Shown: positions 25,504-37,500 of the stretch, one piece after another
Layout of the letters: every line of letters starts with the position of its first letter
Position numbering within the stretch: position 1 is the stretch's first letter
Source: Paracentrotus lividus
Lineage: Eukaryota; Echinodermata; Echinoidea; Camarodonta; Echinidae
Length of the DNA stretch: 64,000 bases
Reading direction: 5' to 3'
Assembly (NCBI GenBank): GCA_940671915.1
Contig: CALNVZ010002974.1
Location: forward strand, 13,343,022 to 13,407,021
Made by a program: the position numbers and the translations under genes
The notes under the pieces: generated by a model
What the model was told of the DNA's origin: nothing
Seen by the model: only the letters and a program-made list of their open reading frames with translations
Databases searched by the model: none

Positions 25504-28500
25504 CCATCATCAGAATCATTATTTTTTATCTTTATTAACACGCTTCAAGCTTTGAAAATGTCAAATGAACGTCATGCAGTTCATACCTTGATCCTTCCAT
25601 CTGGTCTAAGTGGACGGTCATTGTGATGCCAGGTGACTGTAGGCTCAGGGTTACCGGACACCTTGAAGGCTAGCTTGATTGGTTGACCAACAGGGATCTC
25701 CAGATGGGTGGACTCTAGCTTCAATGGTTGAATCCAGGGTGGGGTTGGAGATGAATCCTCTGTGAAACAGGTGATTATAGAAAGCAAAGAACTCATAAAT
25801 ATTTTTTTTTTTTCATTTGTAATACCAAATGTATATCCGTTGATTTATTAGGCTTAATTTCTGAGTAGGGAAAAAAAAACATTGAATCCGGACAACAATC
25901 CCCACTGATAAATATCCGCAGGACAACTACTTCCACAAATAAGGATAGAGAAGACTTGAGCCAGTCTAAAAGATTTCATTTTGTTATATTATTTGGATAA
26001 AACATGTAGAGTGGTGAAAGTTTAATACCAAATAAATCAATACAAATAAATATATGACAGAATTAATAGAATTAATATTAAAAGACAAACTGGTTTACAT
26101 GTATTAAAGCTAAAACAGTGAATAGCTGCATTACCTTGGCAAATACAATGTAAGCAAACATATTTCTGAGATGGAAATTTTATAAGCATGTCACTAAGAT
26201 AAACCTGTGTAATAATATGAAATTATAGATACAGTGAAATTTAGTGGTAAAATTTAGTATAGGCAGATAGAATTTATACATAAATGGTAATGATTAGCCT
26301 GAACAACAGGACAAGGTATGAAATACACCTTCTGTTAAGACATGACTAATACATGTATTACTCATTTGAAAAATAAAATGCACACATTTACTAAATTGCC
26401 TTTTAAAGATAATGCACACTTAAAATATAATAAATTTTCTCGTATTCTGTAATAAAAATCATTAATATAATATGTCCCTAATAATCTGTAAGAATGAATT
26501 TTTCTTTCCAAATAATTATTTGCATAAGAAAATTCTACATAAATCTTTTACAAGAAGTTTTTTTTTTTCTTTCTCTGCTATTTGCTACAATTCTTCTCCC
26601 AAACTGTGCATTATTCTCAATGTGGCCTAATGAAAAGGCATAAAGCTCTTCACACAAAACAACTATTTACAAATTCATGAAATTGTAAGGTATAATGAAA
26701 CAAATGACAGAGGAAAAGAGTAAAAGTAATTAGTGTGCTTAACAAAATATAAAACAAAATAAACGTGAAGGATGATTCTGTCAATTCTGAGATATGGTTA
26801 GTGGGAAAGAAATGTGTTTTTAATCACAAAGTAAATGCAATTATATAATAGAATAAAACTTCACAGAAACTGAAGACATAAAATGAGTATCAACAGAAAT
26901 GAAATATGAAAATTATAGAAATAATATTGCATTAATAAGTGGACACATATATATAAGAAGTAAAAATAATATAAATATAGATATGAGGTATTCAGAAATG
27001 TAATTGTTCAAGCATATGAGTTGACCACATGACATAGACAATGCACAGTTTTGATATTGGTAATGTCTTTTCAAATAAAATTTTTTTAAAAAAGTCTGCT
27101 TGGAAATACCATCTTTCTATCTTAAAAGTTTTCTTGTCTTTTGAATTCATCCCAAGTCCGAAACCATTTATCAATTTTTCACCAACAAATATAGAATGCG
27201 GAGAGGAGGAGACCATGAGTCACCTCCTACAATGCCCTCTTCTACCTTCCCCCTGTTCCCCAGCTGATCTTACTACCCTTTCGCCTAATGGGATCGCCTG
27301 CGTTCAGTATCTAATGGGCAGAGTTTGAATCACATTCTAATTCACAAATAAACAAAAATTGAGAGAAAGGACTCGAGAAGAAGAAGACCAACAAATATAT
27401 AGAATTTTTTAGTTCATGTTTATAATAAGGCCGATAGAAATCGGCTCAATCTGTGCATGATATGTTTCCTTAACAAAAAATAACTTAAGTGCTAACAGTG
27501 CAACAAAAAATTTGAACAGTGAGCAAAAGCATTGAAGTTCTGTTAATCTAAGTTAGCCGACTAAAGGGATGTTTTTAGCATATATTCTGCCATGAAATAC
27601 ATGTCCAACAATACAGAATGGGAATTAAAGTTTACATCTGTTGAAGCATTTCACAAAGTAATTAAATTTCTGTCTCCCGACCCTGCAATCAAATGTCCAT
27701 GCTAATCAAATACTTTTTTGTATAATGTAAGGAGCAGCAGAAGCAACAATGTCATAGTAAAACAACTTGCCATCATTATTTCAAAGCACAAAATCTACTC
27801 TTTCAAATACTCAGTGCTTTATTCATGCTCTTTCCTCATTCCTGAAGAGCAGAAATCTTAGCATTTTTCACACTCATGCTTAAGATACACAAGCTTTATT
27901 TTTAATAATGGAGAGTGCAGTGCAGTAAACCTTGAACTGTTACATAATCATGAATAGCCTGGCGTTTGTAAGCTGACGAATTGCCTGAAATTTGATATTC
28001 TGATACCTTTAATGTACTTTTCAAATTGTGTATAGAACTGCTGTATGCAATAACTGATGGTCTCCCATTCAACAAAATTAATAATTCTTTCTGTTTTGGT
28101 GTGTAAAAGGAGACATCATTTTATGGAAAAAATCAAAGCAGTATGATAATTTGTTATATTTTGCATATTCATGACAAATGCCAAGCACTTTGTTTACATA
28201 ACAGGCGGAAACGTTGGACTATTTACTAATATAAAAGTAAAGCTGGAATAATGATAATGAATGGATTTTGGTTAAGTAGGAGGAGGATGATGATGATGGG
28301 GAATCACGTCATAACGATGAATGAACTGATGACAATACAAATGATATGTTTTCAGTTGATTAGCCCATCGACGACTCTCACCAAGAACTGTGACTTGAGC
28401 AGACGACTCGTCACTTCCAATAGCGTTTGTCACGCGGCAGATGTACGTGCCCGAATCCTCGGGGAACGACTCGTTAACGTGCAACGTCGCCATGTTACTC

Positions 28501-31500
28501 TGGAATTTCATGACGTATTCGTAGCCCTCGTCTAGAGGTTCGTCCCCTTTGAACCACTCGGCTGTGATGGGTGCTTTACCATCAACCACGCATGATAGCT
28601 CAAAAGGGGCGCCCTCTTGGACAGTGACGCTTTGCAAGTTGGAGAGGATGCAGGCTGCTTGGCGATTAGGACTGGTATCAGTAGCGTCTATTTCATCCTC
28701 AGCTATGGGTTAGTTTGGGGAAAGAAATGAAATGATAGGACATGAAATATAAAGAGAAATCAAATCCAGCCACAAGAAATTTATCATAGCAGTACACATC
28801 GCTTGCAAAGATAGAGAAAACATTTGAAAAGAATGCATTGAAAAGAAATATAACTTGTGGCTGCTTGAATAAAGAGAATGGCTGATTCTTAAAGGTTACA
28901 GAATAGTTAGACCAAGGTGACATCATCTACAAGTAGCTAAACATCTATCACTACAAACAACCAAGTAGGCAAATGTAGCATGCTAAGAGAATCATCCATT
29001 AAAAAAAACGACCTAAACATGCCAAAAGAACATGCATTGCTAAGACTAGCTAGGGAAATTACCAGTAACTATCATAACGTCCAAATGAATCTTTTCATTC
29101 TTTACTTTAAATGTCAATAATAAATGAAGATTTAAACAAATCATTAGCCATGCCAATCTATCAAATAAAATACAATAAATCTTTTTAATCAAAATCAAAA
29201 TCAAATTCATAGAACCATATTCTCAATATTTGTTACTATATTTTTTCTTCATCCTATATTCATCTCAAACCATTCAGTGTGCTCATCCAGCAAATACATG
29301 TGAAATCACATTTATTAAGATTTTTAAATAACCTTTAATTGAAAGCAAATGTATGATAAAGAAAATAACAAATAATAATATTTGCAAGAGAGAAGACAAG
29401 GTCAGATACACCAAGCATTTAGAAGTCAAAGCCGTCATAAGGAAAGAAAAGTTTGAAGGCTTTTGAGTAAGAATAGGAGTGCGAGTACACAGGTTGGAAG
29501 AAAGATGTGACACATTGGATAGGAGGTAGGTCACAGGGAGACCACTGTATTAGAACCTCACCCGTTACAACGGTTAAGTTTGCACTTGATGCAGTGCGCC
29601 CCAAAGCATTAGTGGCCTGACAGGTATACACCCCTTGATCCTCCACGAAAGACTCGTTCACTTGCAGCACAGCCAGACCTTCTTCATCATCAAAGGTTAT
29701 GAGGAATTCCCCCGCCTCATAAAGCGCCTCGTCATCTTTGAACCACTTGACGGAGAGGGGTAATTCCCCACTGATTTGACAAGTGAGGAGGATGGGTTCT
29801 CCTTCTCGTAACGTTAGGTCCTCGGGATGGGACACGATCGTCGGAGCCCTTAAATCATCTTCATCTAAGCCTGGGTGAAATGTGGGATTTTTTTTCCATT
29901 TTGGTGGTTAGATTATTATTAATAAGTGTTATAAAAATGAAGATTAACTGCAGATCAAGTGTTAGGGTTATAATATAAGAAAATTATTGGAGTCGGTTTC
30001 AAAATTATGTAAACTGTTGTAATATAAAGATCAGACGAAATATAGCAGAGATGTGCACGGAAGGTTTGATCAAATAATATTTGACATTGGATACTCTTTT
30101 TAGTAAATAGATACCTCTATACATTTTACATTATAGAAATGAAATAGTTGAAAATAGTATAGAGGGTGAAAGTATGGTCAATACAAACTTAATAGAGAAA
30201 AAAACAACTGGGATGTACACACCAATGTACATTTTAACACATCATTTTGCATCTAAGCTGCATTAAATAGTTTAGGCAGAATTTATCTGCCATTTTATGG
30301 TATTTATGAGGTTTTAGAACATTTCCAGAAATTTAACCTGATCTGCAGTTCAAGCATGTTATTGCTACCTCTACCATATACTTTTATTTTATAATTCTAC
30401 AAAATACACATGCAAATTCAAATCTGCCAAGATATGAAACATCTATATTACTAAAGATAAAATCAATATCACAAAACCAACCTAAACAATTCAAATGGCC
30501 ACGGCATCACATGTTATTTCATACAAACTATGTAAGCTGAGATCATTCTAAATCATGCAATATGCATCAGTAGGCCTACATCAAGAATTATTTTTTTTCT
30601 TCTGACAAAGTATATATGGTTGCCTACGTTTCAGCAGGAATGCTAAAGGAAAACATCTGCATTGTAACAACAAAAATTATTGAGTATTATATTTAAAAAC
30701 TATTTCATTTGCCTTCCTGTATGTTTTCTTTTTTGAAAGTCTGTTGTCAAACTAAACTATGAATTACAGTATTGTTGCCATAGTGCAAGTTAATACAAGC
30801 AACTAATACCAACAAAGCATATTATCAGGCTTCCTGATCCCCAAATAGATAAATTCCTCTTACAAGGTACTCTTAATTACCCAGTCCTTGCCAAACACTC
30901 CGGGCATGGTGTTAAATAAATTATTCAAGACAAAAGATGCTCAAAAGTTAACCGAATGCAAAGCAAAACAGCGGAAAATTGCAATTACCTTTACCTGATA
31001 CCACATAATAAACCTTGGGAGATTACTTTAGCAACATTTTAGAAAGATGAATATAGACATTAAAAAGTTTTCATTTTCATCATTGCATTGTAACTTACCG
31101 ATCACTGACAGCATGCAAGTGGTTTCAGCTTTTCCGGCTTCGTTTGTTGCTCGACAGGTGTACCTGGCTGAGTCCTCAGGGAAGACTTCATCAATCTCCA
31201 ATCTGCAAACACCTGTCTCTGTGTTGCGCTTGAGATTGTAATCAGGGTTGTCTGCCTTGACAGGTTTGTTGTTCTTCAGCCACTCCACCTAGGTTGGATG
31301 TAATAGGTTGTATTGATTGTAGAAGCTACAATGTAGAATTTATCTGGTTTATGATTGGAAATGGAATCTCAACAGGAAACTCTTATAATAAGATAATATA
31401 TCAATGTCCCAGAAATTCTAGAATTACTTTAAAACCAGCAGATTCATGATTTTCAAANNNNNNNNNNNNNNNGTCGCCAAAGCTTTTAGATTTTAACATG

Positions 31501-34500
31501 ACAGTCAATGAGTGGTTTTCAAATTGTAGTGGAAGACATGCATCATCTGCGTCCCTGTCTGAATCCACCACTCCACCAGTATTTTAAAGGAGTCAACTTA
31601 CAAAATGCAATAGTCTATACTATGTATGCACATATAAAAATAATGAGGGAACTCTAAGAGGTGTAACTTACCACAGGTACAGGATCTCCCTTGAGCACAC
31701 ACTCAAATGCAAATGGAGCACCCTTCTTAGCCTGGGCATTCTGGAGTGGGGTTATGAACACTGGTGGTTCTTCCGCTTCTGTTGATGATTAAGACAAGGT
31801 AAACAAGGTAAATATAGAGTATGGAAAAACAGATAAAGATGGGGAAAACAGAGCCCTAACCATTCCGATCAATCAATCACATCTATAACGAAATCTGTTA
31901 GAAGCCTCATTTTGTGTAGACACTGAACAGTATTTCTACTTGGAGCATCATTGATTGAACTTGTACATAAAAACTGCTACCTATGAAGACTAATATTCTT
32001 ATTTCCATAAAAGAGATTTTATATTCTCCCCTGAGAATGAGAAGGGTGTAACTCACATGCTTTAGTACCCTTCCTGCGCTCAACTGACAATAAACCAGTT
32101 TCACTGTACATGTACTTCCAATACTATCCTCCTCTTATATGAAAGAAGAATGGAGCATCTCAACCTATCATTCAATAATGAGGGAAGGCCAATATACGAA
32201 TGTGGAGAGGAGACGGTTAGCCATCTTCTCGAATGCCAACTCTTGCCCAACCCTTGTTCCCTAGATGATCTTTCCACTCTTCAACCTAATGGGGTTGCCT
32301 GCAGTATTTTACCCAGTGAGGACTGAGTCCGAATAATATTATATTTGGGCTGAGGTCTATGGGAAATGTGTGTTTTAGCCCAATCAGCTCGTTTCCACCT
32401 AGGTTGAGTCAAATTTTGAGAAAAAGGACTTGAGAAGAAGAACATACCATTGACCTTGACCTGGATGATGCACTCCGCTCTACCAGCTGGGTTGGTTGCC
32501 GTGCAGATGAAGATACCCTCATCCTCTAGATCTGCCTCTGGGATGATCAGAGTATGTGACTTGCCATCTACCTTCAGAATGTATGGTTCTCCTTTCACCT
32601 TCATGCCATCCTTGGACCTAAAAAGACAAACGACCAATAAATGTTTATATAAATGCTTAAATTTATTGCAATTAGTCATAGTAGCCCAGCTCCAGATTCT
32701 TAGCATTCATAAGAACCGGGGAGCATTCAATAAAATGCACTGGGGCATGATTAATTTCTATTTTCACTTACTTTAAACACTTTAAATCCCAAGTTAGCTC
32801 AAGTTTGATATGAAAAGGTCTTTTCTGAATACTACTTTGTAGCACATGCTTACACACATTTTTTTTCAAACCTACCATACAACGTTTGGTTCTGGATAGG
32901 CATCCACAGCAACCTCCAGGACAAGCGGCTTGCCTTCCTCTACATTCTTATCTCCTGGTATCTCAATGAACTTTGGCATGGTGGCATTATGGGTCAGTTG
33001 GATGTGGCCTGTTGATACCTTGGGAACCTCCTGAGGCATCACAAACTCTTCCTGTACAGCTGTAAAAGTAGACGAAATGGATGGAGATATACTCAACAAA
33101 TTTTGTTTTTATTTCAATGTGTTTATGTCAAAGACAATAATATTGACATGTTCGAATATTTTTTTTTTCTTTCATTTCTTTTTCCTTAAGATATCCATTG
33201 GTTTATTGACTTAAAGTATCAAGAAAAACCCTGTGACACATTTAAAACTTTTACATTGATAACAATATGGCAGCACCAAGATAGTATTGAGAAAACATAC
33301 ATTTTTAAGCAAATTTCTGGATTTATACCCAGCCAATTTATATCCTATTAAACTTTTAAGAATATGAATCTATACTGATTAATTTCAGTGAGGAGAAGAT
33401 GCAAATAAGTAGGGCCTACCTTGTACATGGAGCTGAGCTTTACAGACGGCTTCACCAATCTCATTGAATGCTTTGATGGTATAAACTCCTGCTGCTTCAG
33501 GCTGGGTGTTGTAGAAGCTTAGGGCACAGATACCTGCGTCTCCGCACTCCACTCTCAGATTATTGGACGTACGGACGGGAACGTCATCTTTGAACCATTC
33601 CACTTCGGGCGCTGGTTCTCCCTTTACTACACAGTCCAGTTCTAGGAGGAATATTGTATGTTTGAATATTGAGAATAACTTTTCCATAAAAAAAAGTCAT
33701 ATATATTACATTCATGCGTATGGCTATACAGTCTGTGTAAAAAAAAATGGCACCGTCGGAAAAAAAATTTTTAGGTGTGAAATATTTTCAAATAATGTGT
33801 GTATGTGGTACCAAAATAAACCCAAAATGTTTTCCTTGCTGATGCGCTTTATTCTGTATAATTTGCTTTCGTAAAACAAAAGTTATCCTAAATTTTGTGC
33901 GACGAGGAACAAATCGAAATTGAGCAATTCATGGCCATTATGCGAAACCTATACACAAAGGCATGGGACAGCGTGCGAAAAATGGATTTTTCTTGATTGT
34001 AGAAAACTAGTCATATTTCAAAAATTACAACACCAAATGTGATGAAAAAAATTGCAGAAGAAAGTCTGATTTTCCTGCTTTATGAAAATACCAAACAATA
34101 GCAGGCTGTGATTAATCTTCATACCATAAAAAAATGTTTTCCACTTGTACCATTTTATTTGACACAGACTGTATATCTCCCTTTTTTGGCAGGCAAATTT
34201 CATTTGTGTATCTCTGACTGAAATCAATTTCAGGTAGGCAAATGTATTCATCTCTTTAATTTCCGTCAAACCACAAAGGTTATAAATTCATAGGTAAACA
34301 TATTCTTAATAAGTTTGAGGTGGTGAATGTTTTGATTGCTTTTCTTGTTGAACTGGTAAACCGTATTGGTGAATTACCCTCATCCATTCATTCCACTGGA
34401 CATAGTTAAAAATGATTTGTACACTTTTTTACGAAGAAATGCAATGGTTTTTTTTTTTTGCCAAATGAATGAATTGTGATTCATAATATTAATAATAACT

Positions 34501-37500
34501 TACGAGTTGCTCTGCCTTGTTTGACCAGGTTGTCTCTGATCTTCCTGGTGAAGTAAGGGGCATAACCAACTGGCTTGGGGGGCTCTGGCTCTGGTGCAGG
34601 GAAAGTTGGCAAGGCCTCCACTGGTTCCTTCCTGGTTTGTGTTATGGGTGATTCAGGTTGGGTAAGCTTCATGGAAGTAAAGCAAGAGCAAAATTAGATT
34701 CCATATTACTCTGTCAAATATAATGCATTATTATCCATAAAGGGGGTTTTAGCAGCGCAATATTATGCAGTATTGCACAGTCTAATGTAAGTACTGCTTT
34801 TAACGGTTTATGCCTTCTGAATAACGATCATAGATAATTTTATATTGGATGGCTTTACTTCATTGGATACCAGAACAATTTACTCATTAGGGCCAATATT
34901 GCTCTCATCTTCGATTCATGCAATATTGGCCCTTACTCGTGGAATATTTCTGGTATCCCATTCTGAGCCATCCGATGTAATATAATTATAACTGTTACAA
35001 GGTATTTTGGGTGGTATTTCACACCTGAAGCCACACAGTGCTGATAAGGTGTAGCACATTCAAGGAATTTGAATCAGGTGGAACATGATTTAACTCAACT
35101 AAGTCAAGTCTTTTAAGGTAAATCAGTTAACATGAAGGCCCGTAGTCACAAAGGTGGCCTAAAGTTAAGCCTAGCTTAAATCTGTGGTTTAACTATGACT
35201 AGCAAAATGGGATACAAATCTTGAAAAGTAAATGTTTGATTTATCACAGTTGTTTGTACTTACATGTAAACTATTAGAAACTGCATGGGAATAATAAGTG
35301 CACAAGTATTCCTAACCACTAAAGCATGATCCCAGAATCCAGTAACGTGTGAGGGACATTGCAACGTAGACACATTTGTTTCCCATTTTGCTTTCCATAG
35401 TTAAACCACAGATTTAAGCTAGGCTTAACTTTAGGCTACCTTTGTGAATACGGGCCGAAGATATCAATTTTTTGAGGTATATCTCATGCAAAGTAGATGC
35501 TTGAAGGAAAAACAAAGACTACTAAAGAGTGATATTAGCATTTCCTCTCCTAAATTAATGGGAGATAGGATTTAACATGAACGTTACATTGGCAGATTCC
35601 TAATACATCTAAAAAATCTTTACAAGGAATAAATATGCATGACTGATAACCCAAGCCCTAATCTCTACCTTAATAGATTTACTACTCCTCTCCGGTAACT
35701 TGTCCAGTGGTATGTCCTGATCACTGGTATGTTCCTCTGGTAGGATGATCTCAGCCACCTGTCGTACTGGGCGTGGTGCATTCCACTGCTTCATCTGCAC
35801 TGGCTTCTGGTACTGGGGAACCACACTCTCCTGCACAGCTTTAGGTGGTGGGGGTGGCTGCCAGGGTTTGGTCTCCACAGGTTTCTGGTAGGCAGGTTGC
35901 ACAGATTCATCAACCCTTCCTGGTGGTGCTGGCACCGGTTTCTGAGATTTGACAAGAGGTGCTGTTTGTACTGTTCGTTGGACTTGAGGTAGGACGGTTT
36001 CATCAGGTTTGGCCTGGATGGGAGCAGCTTGCTTGGGTAGGTTGTTGGCAAGGGCAAAGAGTTCGTCATTGGTGACCTGAAGCGCATCGATGAGCTCACG
36101 GTTGGTCTTGATGGTTGAGGTGACACGAGGTGGTACTTTGTGGCCTAAAAATGCACAATAATTCAATAACATCCATCAATATATCATCTCTAATTACCAA
36201 AAAATATCAAACATACACACAGCATAAGAATGTATCTGCTACATCATGTCAAAATGAGACACAAGTCGCCGAGCAAAGTGTCAAACAAATCAGTAAAACA
36301 AACAATATCAAAACACTTTCCCATCATCGTTTTCACTCATTCTTTTTAAAGAGCACACATGAAATGTTAAATCTCCAGAAAATCTAAAATATGTTTCCTA
36401 AAAATTGACATTCTTTTATCATTTTGCCAATTTCTGTGACTCGTTTTGACTCTTTTCTCGGCATCTTGTGTCTCATTTTGATATTAATCAAGGACCTGTC
36501 CTACTCACTATAAAGATCAATGGCCATCTCATTGAGTTTGAAAAGCCTTGCTTTCTGTCTGGCATCTCCCTTCTCAATGAATTCTTCAACTTCTTCCAAG
36601 ACCTCAGCAGCCTGCTCCTGTGCTGTGAAAAGAGGTTTCTTCTGACCAACGGCAACCAGCAGATCTTCGGCCTTCACTTGCCATTCCACAACCTATCCAG
36701 ATAACATTACAAAGATTAATGTTTTTGTTGTTGCTATTGTTGTTGATGTTGTTGCTGTGCTTTTTTTTAAAGCCATAGACTTTAGCCGGTGGCTAATCAC
36801 CTCTCTACTGAGATGTTAATAAACTATTGTATCTTTCGGAATGGATATGTATTCCATTAACGAAGGGGCAGTAAAAACTTACCACATTGTTGAGATTTTT
36901 TCCCCATCATATATACAAATTAATTGGGTTTTAAAAGTGAGACGAAAGAAACTGTTTTGAATTACAAATCTAAAGTCATGCTTGTGCCAAACAGACATTA
37001 TAAGTATCAAACCATTACATTTTCTTCCATTATAGTGGACAGTACCAGTTCTATAGAGACTTACAGTTTTGTACAGGTCATGGAACTTGGGAGCAGTCTT
37101 TAGCTTCTTGCGCTGGTCTTGAAGAGAGACATTCAGCTTGCTCCAGAAGCGATTGACATCATCCACATCTCTCTTGATGGCAGAGGCGTTGGGAGGATTC
37201 TTGGTAAGGGCAGCAGTTGCAACAGTGACAAAGTCCCTGTGTTCTACCTCGATTGGCTAGAAAGGATTGAAATAGAATAGGATTTGAGACCATGTTTGAG
37301 CCAATAAATTAACTAATGTTGGTCTGAAATATGGATTTAGGCCTGATTTTACAATCTGTGAATCTGATTTTTGCATACAGATATTAAAAAAAAATTTTTT
37401 TTTAGTCAATGGGGAAGTTCATGTAAGAATAATTTCATGATTTCATGTTAGCATTGCTATAAATAACCTTCTATTGATTTTTTTTTAAAGGACAACCTCA

